Assembly (NCBI GenBank): GCA_025930755.1
Contig: JAICOJ010000009.1
Span: forward strand, 1 to 64,000
DNA from: Gemmatimonadaceae bacterium
Lineage (GTDB): Bacteria; Gemmatimonadota; Gemmatimonadetes; Gemmatimonadales; Gemmatimonadaceae
DNA: 64,000 bases
Direction: 5' to 3'
Position 1 is the first letter of the stretch; each line of letters begins with the position of its first letter. Both the position numbers and the translations under genes were made by a program. The notes beneath the pieces are model-generated. The model did no database searches and was not told where the DNA came from. It saw only the letters and a program-made list of their open reading frames with translations. Positions 24,092-32,432 of the stretch are shown here, one piece after another.

Positions 24092-25363
24092 TCAGTCCAC
24101 CCTCACCAGCGCGTAGTCGCGCGCACCCTTCCGCAGCAGTAGGTGTCCCCCGGGAAGCAGGCGCTCTCGACCCAGCGTCTGGTCCGCGGCGGACAGCCGA
24201 TCGCCGTTGACATAGAGCCCGCCCTGCTCGAGGAGCCGTCGCGCCGCACCCTTCGATGCGACGAGCTTGGCGCTCGCGAAAAGCTCGAGCACGTCGATGC
24301 CGGCGCCGTCGAAGGAAATCCGCGCGAAAGGCACCTCGTCCGCGAGTGCTTGGAGCGCCTCGAGCGACAGCGCCTTCGGATCCCCCTTCCCGAACAGCAG
24401 TGCCGAGACCTCGGCGGCGACCCGAGCGGCCGCCTCTCCGTGCACCCGCGCGGTAACCTCTTGCGCCAGCGCCTGCTGCGCGGCCCTCCGCTCGGGCTGC
24501 CCGGCCGTCTCACCATCGAGCTGCTCGATCGTCCTTCTCGGGAGCAGTGTGAAGAAGCGCAGGAACCGTCCCACATCCCGATCGTCGACGTTGATCCAGA
24601 ACTGGAAGAACTTGTATGGCGACGTCAGCTCGGCATCGAGCCACACGGCGCCCGCCTCGGTCTTCCCGAACTTCGCCCCGGACGCACTCGTGACGAGCGG
24701 ATACGTCAGCGCGTGCGTTTCGGCGCCGACGACCTTGCGGATCAGCTCCATGCCGGCGGTGATGTTGCCCCATTGATCGCTTCCGCCGACTTGCAGCGTG
24801 CAGCCTTCACGTCGATGCAGCTCCAGGTAGTCGTACGCCTGCAGCAGCATGTAGGAGAATTCCGTGTACGAGATGCCTTCGTCGAGACGCGCTTTCACCG
24901 ATTCCTTCTGCATCATGTAGTTGACGGTGAAGTGCTTCCCGACATCCCGCATGAACCCGATAGCCGTCAACGGAAGGAGCCAGTCCGCGTTGTTCCGCAT
25001 CCGGGCGGCAGTGGGGCCGGTGAAGTCGAGAAAACGTTCGAGCTGATGGTGAATTCCTGCGGCATTCGCTTCGACCATTTCCGGCGTCATCAGCAGGCGC
25101 TCCGTGCGCTTCCCGCTCGGATCGCCGATCATGCCGGTGCCCGCACCGACGAGCGCGATGGGGCGGTGGCCGGCGCGCTGGAGGTGCACGAGTCCCATCA
25201 CCGGAACGAGACTGCCGACGTGCAGGCTCGGCGCGCTGGGATCGAAGCCGCAGTATGCGGTGGTGGGTCCCGAAGCGAGGGACTCTCCGAGGCCTTCGGT
25301 GTACTGGTGGAGGAGCCCGCGCCACGCGAGCTCATCGAGCACCTGTTTGTGATCTGAGACCAT
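24092..25363 (-). CDS. tyrS: TyrS, tyrosyl-tRNA synthetase
   Basis: A 423-residue class Ic synthetase of normal bacterial length that charges tRNA-Tyr. Visible motifs: YCGFDPSAPSLHVGSLVP (HIGH-equivalent HVGS), tyrosine-binding YMLLQAYDYLEL and GGSDQWGNI, and the KMSKS-equivalent KFGKTEAGAVWLD. A C-terminal S4 RNA-binding domain follows (KLVASKGAARRLLEQGGLYVNGDRL). The ATG start is followed by the helical N-terminus VLDELAWRGLLHQYTEG, standard for the family. Divergent from the PBP1A gene with about 80 bases between. Confidence 0.97.
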   Translation of the reverse strand: MVSDHKQVLDELAWRGLLHQYTEGLGESLASGPTTAYCGFDPSAPSLHVGSLVPVMGLVHLQRAGHRPIALVGAGTGMIGDPSGKRTERLLMTPEMVEANAAGIHHQLERFLDFTGPTAARMRNNADWLLPLTAIGFMRDVGKHFTVNYMMQKESVKARLDEGISYTEFSYMLLQAYDYLELHRREGCTLQVGGSDQWGNITAGMELIRKVVGAETHALTYPLVTSASGAKFGKTEAGAVWLDAELTSPYKFFQFWINVDDRDVGRFLRFFTLLPRRTIEQLDGETAGQPERRAAQQALAQEVTARVHGEAAARVAAEVSALLFGKGDPKALSLEALQALADEVPFARISFDGAGIDVLELFASAKLVASKGAARRLLEQGGLYVNGDRLSAADQTLGRERLLPGGHLLLRKGARDYALVRVD

Positions 25364-25446
25364 TTCCGAAAGATAGAGAATCGGTTCGCGCGCGTCAGTA
25401 GCGCGCGTTGCCGCGCCCTAACCACGAGTGTAGCTTCTCCGACACC

Positions 25447-27732
25447 ATGGCCGCTTCGCCGTTCTCGCGCCGTTTCTGGCGCTCGCGTCCCCGCCTCGCG
25501 CGCGCCACTGGCCTTTCCGTCGCCTTCATTTTCGCGTTCGCCGCCGGCCTCGCGTACGCGGCGTGGGCGCTCATCTGCCGTGGCGGCGCCTGCCCGTCCA
25601 TTCAGGTGCTCGACGAGTGGACACCGCAGCAAACGTCGAAGCTCTACGCGGCCGACGGCCGCTTCATCGCCGAGATCGGGCTCGAGCGGCGCACGCTCGT
25701 CAAGCTCAACGAGATTCCGAAGCACGTACGTGACGCGTTCGTCATCACGGAGGATAAGCGGTTCTACGACCATGCCGGCATCGACTGGGTGCGCGTGGCC
25801 GGCGCGGCGGGACGCAACATCCTGAGCGGCTCCTACGCGCAGGGGTTCTCGACGATCACCATGCAGCTCGCCCGCAACGTATTTCCCGAGCGCATCTCTC
25901 GCGAGAAGACGCTCACGCGCAAGCTCAAGGAAGCCAAGGTCGCGCGGCAGATCGAAGCGAAGTACTCGAAGGCAAAGATCCTCGAGCTCTACCTCAACCA
26001 GATCTATCTCGGCAACGGCGCGTACGGCGTGGAGACCGCGTCGCAGCGCTACTTCGGCAAGTCCGTTCGCGACCTCAATCTCGCCGAAGCGGCCACGCTG
26101 GCCTCATTGCCGAAGGCACCGGAGCGGTACAATCCGCGCCGCTATCCGGAGCGCGCGATCCAGCGGCGAAACACCGTCGTCGAGCTGATGCGTCGCGAAG
26201 GCATCGTCAACCAGGCCGACGCGCGACTCGCACGCGCCTTTCCGCTTCAGCTCGCGCGACGGGAGGAAGCGGGCGACATGGCCCCCTACTTCGTCGAATG
26301 GGTGCGCCGTCAGCTCGACGATCAGTTCGGTGCCAAGCTCTATCGCGACGGACTGCGCGTGTTCACGACGCTCGACATGGACATGCAGTCCGCCGCCGAG
26401 CGTGCGCTCGAGCGGCAGATCAAGGCGGTGGAGAGCAGCAAGTATGCGCGCTATCGCCACATGACGTACGAGAAATATCTCGCGCAGGCGGCGACGAACG
26501 AGAACGGCGAGGCGGCGAACTCGCCCTATCTCCAGGGGGCCTTCATCGCCATGGATCCCCGGAATGGCGCCATCCGCGCGATGATCGGCGGGCGCGACTT
26601 CGATGACTCGAAGTTCAACCGCGCCACGCAGGCGCTTCGCCAGCCCGGCTCGACCTTCAAGCCGATCGTCTACGCCGCCGCCGTTCGTAACGGGCGTCCG
26701 CCGTCGTACATCGTGCAGGACGAGCCGATCATGGTGCCCGAGATGGGGGGCGAGGATTGGACCCCGCAGAACTACGACGGGCGGTTCGAGGGACCGATGC
26801 CGATGCGGCGCGCGCTGTACATGTCGCGCAACCTCGCGACCGTCGCGCTGGGCATGGAGCTCGGCGAGGGCACGGTGATCGACATGGCGCGCGGCTTCGG
26901 GCTCACCACGCCGATTCCGCCCTATCCATCGATCCACCTCGGCGCCGCCGTCGTCTATCCCCTCGAGCTCGTTTCGGCGTACAGCGCCTTCGCGACGTTA
27001 GGCGTGCGGGCGCAGCCCAACGCGATTCTCCGGGTCGAGAACGCGCGCGGCGACGTGCTCTGGGAGCCGACGCCCACGCGCACGGAGGTCATGTCGCGGG
27101 AAGAGGCGTGGCTCATGATGGACATGATGCGCGACGTGGTTCGCCGCGGCACGGCGTACAGCGCCGTGTGGGGATCGGGGTTCCGCGTTCCCGCCGCCGG
27201 AAAGACCGGCACCACCAATGATGGCACCGATGTCTGGTACATCGGCTACACGCCCGACCTCGTCGCCGGCGTGTGGATGGGACTCGATAGGCCGGCGAAG
27301 ATCCAGTCGAACGCGCAGGGTGGTATTCTCGCCGCGCCGGCATGGACGGCGTTCATGACCGAGGTCTATCAGAAGAAGCCGGCACCACCCGACTGGCCAC
27401 GTCCGGAGGGGTTGCTCGTGCGCGAAGTGGACCGCTCCACCGGCCTCCTGCAGAATCCGTTCTGCCCCCGGGAGGTCGTGAGCACCGAGTTCTTCATCCC
27501 GGGCACCGAGCCGGTACGGGAGTGCGATGTGCATTCCCCGTTCACGATGTTCCAGACGGACAGCACTGGCGCGCTGGTTCCGATCAACCCCGACCCGGCG
27601 GCACCGGGAGCGGAAGGGCGTGTGACGCCTGGCGCCGTCCCCATGCCGCAACCCGCCCGCCCGAGCGACACCGGGCGAGTCCGCCCTCGCGACACCACCC
27701 GCATCCAGGATCCTTTCAAGCTGCCGCGGTGA
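25447..27732 (+). CDS. Penicillin-binding protein 1A (bifunctional glycosyltransferase/transpeptidase)
   Basis: A 761-residue class A PBP that polymerises and cross-links peptidoglycan outside the inner membrane. A single N-terminal membrane helix (GLSVAFIFAFAAGLAYAAW) precedes the GT51 domain: VITEDKRFYDHAGID, GFSTITMQLARNVF, KILELYLNQIYLGNGAYG. The transpeptidase domain has SxxK in RQPGSTFKPIVYAA, the SxN motif in YMSRNLATVA, and KTGT in AAGKTGTTND. The proline-rich C-terminal tail is extra. The ATG at 25447 gives a proper cytoplasmic head; an in-frame TTG 13 codons upstream is less likely. The PHP gene starts ten bases after the stop. Confidence 0.95.
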   Translation: MAASPFSRRFWRSRPRLARATGLSVAFIFAFAAGLAYAAWALICRGGACPSIQVLDEWTPQQTSKLYAADGRFIAEIGLERRTLVKLNEIPKHVRDAFVITEDKRFYDHAGIDWVRVAGAAGRNILSGSYAQGFSTITMQLARNVFPERISREKTLTRKLKEAKVARQIEAKYSKAKILELYLNQIYLGNGAYGVETASQRYFGKSVRDLNLAEAATLASLPKAPERYNPRRYPERAIQRRNTVVELMRREGIVNQADARLARAFPLQLARREEAGDMAPYFVEWVRRQLDDQFGAKLYRDGLRVFTTLDMDMQSAAERALERQIKAVESSKYARYRHMTYEKYLAQAATNENGEAANSPYLQGAFIAMDPRNGAIRAMIGGRDFDDSKFNRATQALRQPGSTFKPIVYAAAVRNGRPPSYIVQDEPIMVPEMGGEDWTPQNYDGRFEGPMPMRRALYMSRNLATVALGMELGEGTVIDMARGFGLTTPIPPYPSIHLGAAVVYPLELVSAYSAFATLGVRAQPNAILRVENARGDVLWEPTPTRTEVMSREEAWLMMDMMRDVVRRGTAYSAVWGSGFRVPAAGKTGTTNDGTDVWYIGYTPDLVAGVWMGLDRPAKIQSNAQGGILAAPAWTAFMTEVYQKKPAPPDWPRPEGLLVREVDRSTGLLQNPFCPREVVSTEFFIPGTEPVRECDVHSPFTMFQTDSTGALVPINPDPAAPGAEGRVTPGAVPMPQPARPSDTGRVRPRDTTRIQDPFKLPR

Positions 27733-27742
27733 GCCGGACGTC

Positions 27743-28498
27743 ATGAGCTGGCTGCCTCGTGACTGCCACGCCCATACGACCTTCTCCGACGGAACGCTCA
27801 CGGTCGCCGAGCTGGTGGAGCACGTACGCGCTCGCGGTGTTCTGCCCAGTGTGGCGGATCATCTATCCGGCGACGTCGCATACGCGCTGAAGGACGTGAG
27901 CGAGGTGACCGAGTATCTCGAGGAGCTCGAGCAGTACGACGTCGCACGCGGCGGGGAGTTCTGCTGGCACGATTCGCTGTGGCGCGTGCTTCCGCCCGAC
28001 GTCGATCGCCGGTTCACGCATCTCATCGGCTCACTGCACGGCGTCTTCCTTCCCGGCACCGATCAGGTCGTCCACGCCTTTCGCCCGATGCCGGCCGGCC
28101 TCACGCCTGCCACGTACATGGACGTCCACCTCGAGAACGCGGAGCGATTCGCGCTGGAGATGCCGGTGGACATTCTCGCGCACCCGACGCTGGTGCCGAT
28201 GTCACTGCGCAAGGTGCCGGCCGAGGAGCTGTGGAGCGAGGCGCATGAGGAACGGCTCGTGGAGGCGTTGCACCGCGCGGGAATCGCCTTCGAGCTGTCG
28301 ACCCGCTACCCGCCGCACGAGCGGATCGTCAGGCGCGCGGTCGCGACCGGCGTGCGGCTGTCGTTAGGCTCCGACGGGCACACGGCCAAGCAGGTCGGCG
28401 ACATCGCCGCCCCGTTGGCCATGGCCCGCGCCGTCGGCGTTCGGGACGAGGACCTGTACGATCCGATCGTGCACGGCCGCCGACACCCCGCCCGCTGA
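27743..28498 (+). CDS. PHP-domain metal-dependent hydrolase
   Basis: A 251-residue PHP (polymerase and histidinol phosphatase) protein. The first metal motif HAHTTFSDGTLTVAEL is at the N-terminus, GVLPSVADHLSG gives the next His, and the late motif is LSLGSDGHTAKQVG. The family includes histidinol phosphatases and nucleotide or phospho-ester hydrolases; the substrate is not readable. TGATG overlap with the amidohydrolase gene suggests a shared pathway. Confidence 0.82.
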   Translation: MSWLPRDCHAHTTFSDGTLTVAELVEHVRARGVLPSVADHLSGDVAYALKDVSEVTEYLEELEQYDVARGGEFCWHDSLWRVLPPDVDRRFTHLIGSLHGVFLPGTDQVVHAFRPMPAGLTPATYMDVHLENAERFALEMPVDILAHPTLVPMSLRKVPAEELWSEAHEERLVEALHRAGIAFELSTRYPPHERIVRRAVATGVRLSLGSDGHTAKQVGDIAAPLAMARAVGVRDEDLYDPIVHGRRHPAR

Positions 28499-29850
28499 TG
28501 CAGGTCTACCAGGCGCGCTGGGTGGTGCCCGTCACGACTCCCCCCCTGCGCGACGGCGCCGTCGCCGTGCAGGACGGACGTTTCGCGTATGTGGGGGTGG
28601 CATCGCGGGCCCCCAGGGGCGACATCCACGACCTTGGCGATGTGCTTCTCATGCCAGGGCTCGTCAACGTGCACACGCATCTCGAGCTCACCGCCATGCG
28701 CGGCTTTCTCGAGGAGCTTCCGTTTTTCGAGTGGATCGTGCGCCTTCAGCGCGCGAAGACCACCGTGCTTACCCCTCAATCGATGCTCGATTCGGCGAAG
28801 CTCGGACTCGCCGAAGGCTTGCTCGCGGGCATCACGACGTACGCGGATACCTGCGATTCCGGGGTGGCGCTCGACGCAATGCGGGAGATGGGAGTTCGCG
28901 GCATCATGTATCAGGAGGTCTTCGGACCCGATCCGGCGTCGTGCGACGAGGCGATCGCATCGCTGCGACCAAGACTCTCGGCCCATCTCGACCGCCGGTC
29001 GGCGCTCGTCCGCGTCGGCGTTTCACCGCATGCACCCTACACGGTGTCCGACCGGCTGTTCGAAGCGGTGACGAGGCTGGCCGCGGAGATGGACCTGCCC
29101 ATGGCGGTGCACATCGCGGAAAGCGAGGACGAGGACCGCTACGTCCGCGACGCCTCCGGCCCCTTCGCCGAGGGGCATCGCTCGCGCGGGCTGACCATCG
29201 TCCCGCGCGCCGAGACGCCGGTCGCGCTGCTGGCGCGCCTCGGGGTGCTCGAGAGACGGCCGCTCCTCATCCATTGCGTTCGCACTCGTGAGGCCGACTT
29301 CCGCGCCATCGCTCGCGCGCGATGTGCGATCGCGCACTGCCCGGCGTCGAACGCGAAGCTGGGGCATGGCATCGCCCCGCTCAACGAGTGGCTGGAGCAC
29401 GGGATCACCGTTGGGCTCGGATCCGATTCCATGGCCAGCAACAACCGAATGCACGTACTGGAGGAGGCGCGACTCGCACTACTCGCGCACCGTGCGCGCC
29501 ACCCCGGGCGTCCCGCGCTCCCGACGTCGCGCGCGCTCGAGCTGGCCACCATCGGCGGAGCGCAGTGCCTCGGCATGGAGGACGAGATCGGATCGCTGGA
29601 GGTGGGGAAGGCAGCGGACTTCGCCGCCTTTTCACTGGGTGATTTGGCGGCGGTTCCGGACGCGGATCCCATCGCGACGGCGGTGTTCGCGCTGGGCGGG
29701 GCGCGCGCGAGTACGGTTGCCGTCGCGGGACTGCTTCGGGTCATCGACGGGCAGCTCCGCGATGCCGACAACGCGCTCGCTGATCGCGTGCGCGCCACGG
29801 GCGAGGCGCTTCGTGCGTCGGCCGTTTCGCCGAATCACGTGAAAGGCTAG
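28498..29850 (+). CDS. Amidohydrolase, SAH/MTA or aminodeoxyfutalosine deaminase-like
   Basis: A 450-residue metal-dependent deaminase of the amidohydrolase superfamily. Metal ligands are in LVNVHTHLELTAMRG, then VGVSPHAPYTVSD, MAVHIAESEDED (His and Glu), and GLGSDSMASNN (Asp). Small beta domains at both ends are typical (GKAADFAAFSL near the C-terminus). The size and HTHLELT motif fit S-adenosylhomocysteine / methylthioadenosine deaminases and the aminodeoxyfutalosine deaminase of the futalosine menaquinone pathway. No other menaquinone genes are in view, so the choice stays open. Confidence 0.83.
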   Translation: MQVYQARWVVPVTTPPLRDGAVAVQDGRFAYVGVASRAPRGDIHDLGDVLLMPGLVNVHTHLELTAMRGFLEELPFFEWIVRLQRAKTTVLTPQSMLDSAKLGLAEGLLAGITTYADTCDSGVALDAMREMGVRGIMYQEVFGPDPASCDEAIASLRPRLSAHLDRRSALVRVGVSPHAPYTVSDRLFEAVTRLAAEMDLPMAVHIAESEDEDRYVRDASGPFAEGHRSRGLTIVPRAETPVALLARLGVLERRPLLIHCVRTREADFRAIARARCAIAHCPASNAKLGHGIAPLNEWLEHGITVGLGSDSMASNNRMHVLEEARLALLAHRARHPGRPALPTSRALELATIGGAQCLGMEDEIGSLEVGKAADFAAFSLGDLAAVPDADPIATAVFALGGARASTVAVAGLLRVIDGQLRDADNALADRVRATGEALRASAVSPNHVKG

Positions 29851-29902
29851 ATTGCGGGTGCCCTCAGGGCAGCCGCGAATCCCTCCACCGACAAGGACTG
29901 CC

Positions 29903-30856
29903 ATGGCGGATCGTACGAACGGACCCACCAGCAGGATCTGGCGCGACGGCCGGATGGTGAACTGGGAGGACGCGACCATCCACGTGATGAGTCACGTCGT
30001 TCACTACGGCTCGAGCGTGTTCGAGGGAATACGCTGCTACGAGACCCCCAATGGGCCGGCGATCTTTCGCCTGCCCGATCACATCCGGCGCCTCGTCGAT
30101 TCCTGCAAGATCTACCGAATGGACATCCCGCACTCCGCCGAGACGCTCGTGCAAGCGTGCGTCGATACGGTGGCGGCGAACGAGGTCCGTCATTGCTACC
30201 TGCGTCCCATCGTCGCTCGCACGGGCGAGCACATGGGTGTATACCCGGTGGGCGTCCCGATCGAGACCTTCGTGATCGCCTGGATGTGGGGTCGCTACCT
30301 CGGAGAAGATGCGCTCACGAGTGGAGTCGATGCGTGCGTCTCGAGCTGGCGCCGGCCAGCACCCGATACACTGCCGACGCTGGCCAAGGCGGGGGGCAAC
30401 TACCTCATCTCGCAGCTCTCGAAGATGGAGGCCCGCCTCGATCACTACATCGAGGGGATCATGCTCGACGCCTTCGGCTACGTGTCCGAGGGCAGCGGCG
30501 AGAACCTCTTCCTCGTGCGCGACGGGGTGCTGATCACGTCCCCGCTCGCGTCAGGCATTCTCCAGGGCATTACGCGCGATTCGGTGATTCGCATCGCCCG
30601 CGACCTCGGCATCGAGGTCCGCGAGCAGCTCGTGCCGCGTGAGATGATCTACATCTCGGACGAGGCGTTCTTCACCGGCACGGCCGCGGAGATCACGCCT
30701 ATCAAGTCGGTCGACCGCATTCCGATCGGAACGGGACGGCCAGGACCCGCGTGTCGAGCGATCCAGGACGAGTTCCTCGGGATCGCGACGGGGAAGAGAC
30801 CCGATCCCTACGGATGGCTGACAATGGTGCCGGAGGCGGTCGCAGCCGGTCGGTGA
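29903..30856 (+). CDS. ilvE: IlvE, branched-chain amino acid aminotransferase
   Basis: A 317-residue fold-type IV PLP enzyme for the last step of Val, Leu and Ile synthesis. It opens with the typical RIWRDGRMVNWEDATIHVMS and HYGSSVFEGIRCYET. The PLP lysine lies in LPTLAKAGGNYLISQLSK, followed by FGYVSEGSGENLFLVRDG, SGILQGITRDSVIRIA, and FFTGTAAEITPI. The ATG at 29903 has an AAGG-type ribosome site and fits the family N-terminus; an upstream GTG frame adds a proline-rich extension without homology. A terminator-like hairpin follows about 100 bases after the stop. Confidence 0.95.
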   Translation: MADRTNGPTSRIWRDGRMVNWEDATIHVMSHVVHYGSSVFEGIRCYETPNGPAIFRLPDHIRRLVDSCKIYRMDIPHSAETLVQACVDTVAANEVRHCYLRPIVARTGEHMGVYPVGVPIETFVIAWMWGRYLGEDALTSGVDACVSSWRRPAPDTLPTLAKAGGNYLISQLSKMEARLDHYIEGIMLDAFGYVSEGSGENLFLVRDGVLITSPLASGILQGITRDSVIRIARDLGIEVREQLVPREMIYISDEAFFTGTAAEITPIKSVDRIPIGTGRPGPACRAIQDEFLGIATGKRPDPYGWLTMVPEAVAAGR

Positions 30857-30958
30857 GGGGGTTGCGGCACGATTTCCGCTTCGTCAGTGTAATAGGGAGT
30901 ATCGGCGCCGATCGTCGTCCGGCGCCGAGAGGCGCGACGTCGCGCGTGTCGTCGTGTC

Positions 30959-30990
30959 ACTCCCGCCCCAGAGACGGTGGCGGGAGTTTC
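30959..30990 (+). terminator. Terminator-like hairpin after ilvE
   Basis: Stem ACTCCCGCC (30959-30967) pairs perfectly with GGCGGGAGT (30979-30987) and is followed by TTTC. A second stem, CGGCGCCG at 30903-30910 with 30920-30927, lies upstream. Confidence 0.6.
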
Positions 30991-31013
30991 CGTATGCGCC
31001 AGCGGAGGTTGGC

Positions 31014-31619
31014 GTGATTCAGGGATGTTTGGCCCTCAACGCCTCGTTCGAGCCGCTGACCATGGTTCCCATGCGTCGGGCATTGCGGCTCGTTCTCGAT
31101 GGCAAGGCGGAGATCGTCGAAGCTGACGCGGATCGTCTCGTGCGATCCGAGCGGCTTGCGATGCCACGGCCGGCGGTGATCCGGCTCACGCGGTTCATCC
31201 ATGTGCCGCGCCGCTTCCGTCGTCAGGTGACCAACACTTTCCTGTTCGCGCGCGACCACTACCGGTGCCAGTACTGCGGGCGCGGAATCCCCGAGCTCAA
31301 GCCCCGGGAATCCCTCACGCGCGACCACCTGGTGCCGCTGTCCCGAGGCGGTACGAATGAGTGGGCGAACGTGGTAACGGCCTGCTCGCCCTGCAACACT
31401 CGCAAGGGCAATCACATGGCCGAGGAGATCGGGATGCACCCGCTCACCGCGCCGGTGGAGCCGCACTTCGTGCACCTGAGCTGGGCGGTGCGCCGCCTGA
31501 CGCCGACGCAGGCGCACTACATCAAGCTGTTCTATGGGTCGGCGGTGCTGCACCAGCTCGAGCTGCTCGAGCACAAGGGAGCGCGGCATCGGGTGGCGCC
31601 GGTGGTTCCGGGTTATTGA
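31014..31619 (+). CDS. HNH endonuclease family protein
   Basis: A 201-residue HNH nuclease-fold protein. The N-terminal half (CLALNASFEPL, RRALRLVLDGKAEIVEAD) is typical of a widespread stand-alone HNH family. The core has CQYCGRGI (zinc), the catalytic TRDHLVPLSRGGTNEW, and the second zinc pair CSPCNTRKGN. GTG at 31014 is chosen because a GGAGG lies five bases upstream; the open frame to 30954 runs through a terminator hairpin. The function of these solo HNH proteins is not established. No intron, intein or phage context is seen. Confidence 0.88.
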   Translation: MIQGCLALNASFEPLTMVPMRRALRLVLDGKAEIVEADADRLVRSERLAMPRPAVIRLTRFIHVPRRFRRQVTNTFLFARDHYRCQYCGRGIPELKPRESLTRDHLVPLSRGGTNEWANVVTACSPCNTRKGNHMAEEIGMHPLTAPVEPHFVHLSWAVRRLTPTQAHYIKLFYGSAVLHQLELLEHKGARHRVAPVVPGY

Positions 31620-31771
<152 letters not shown>

Positions 31772-31778
31772 CTCCGCT

Positions 31779-32429
31779 TCACGGCGCCACATCAAACCGC
31801 ACCGACCGCTCCTCGTAATGCCTTTTCTCCGCGCCTAGCAGCTTCGCCACCACCGTTCGAACCCCGCGAGTGACCGCAGTCCCCGGATTCCTCTGCCCTC
31901 GGACCGCCGGCCGCAGCTCACCACGAAGCCACCGCTCGACCTCGTCGAGATCGCTCACCGAGAGCATCTCCACGTCGAGCGAGACATTGTAATACACGCG
32001 ATCGCGGCGGCGCGGCGGGAGGATCGGCGCCTCCTGCGGGCGCTCGATGACCGCCTCCACGTTCGCGAAATTCTCCGTGCGGCCGAGGGGGGTCGGGTTC
32101 CCGTCGCCGTCGATGTGCACGATCTCATAGCGGCGCTCGAGCGGCTCGTAGCGGACGATGATGTCCCACTCGACCGTGCCCTTGAGATCATCGAACCAGC
32201 CACGCGTCGACCACACCTCCACTTTCCAGTGCAGCCGGGCAGGGAAGCCATTGCGCAGCAAGTCGCGAAGGCGAGAGTCGGAGAGTACCCGCTGCGCGCG
32301 CACGCGGGGCCCTTCCTCGCTCCGCATCGCCGGCGCCGGCAGATCGATGCGCACTCCCGCCGATCGCTGCGCCAGCGCTGGCGCAGCGGTCGAGAGCAGG
32401 AGGAGTCCGAACGAAGCGAGCGATCGCAC
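31779..32429 (-). CDS. DUF4390 exported protein
   Basis: A 216-residue protein with a signal peptide (RSLASFGLLLLSTAAPALAQ). The beta-rich body, LRNGFPARLHWKVEVWSTRGWFDDL then WDIIVRYEPLERRYEI, fits the DUF4390 family. In Proteobacteria DUF4390 genes often sit beside ntrY and ntrX, and here too the gene closes an NtrY/NtrX-like operon, which supports both assignments. Probably periplasmic; function unknown. GTG start at 32429, three bases after the stop of the barrel gene. Confidence 0.75.
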   Translation of the reverse strand: MRSLASFGLLLLSTAAPALAQRSAGVRIDLPAPAMRSEEGPRVRAQRVLSDSRLRDLLRNGFPARLHWKVEVWSTRGWFDDLKGTVEWDIIVRYEPLERRYEIVHIDGDGNPTPLGRTENFANVEAVIERPQEAPILPPRRRDRVYYNVSLDVEMLSVSDLDEVERWLRGELRPAVRGQRNPGTAVTRGVRTVVAKLLGAEKRHYEERSVRFDVAP

Positions 32430-32432
32430 GCG

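Noticed and set aside
31014-31619. HNH protein as homing endonuclease or phage gene
   Set aside because: No intron, intein or phage genes around; the N-terminal region matches a common solitary chromosomal HNH family.
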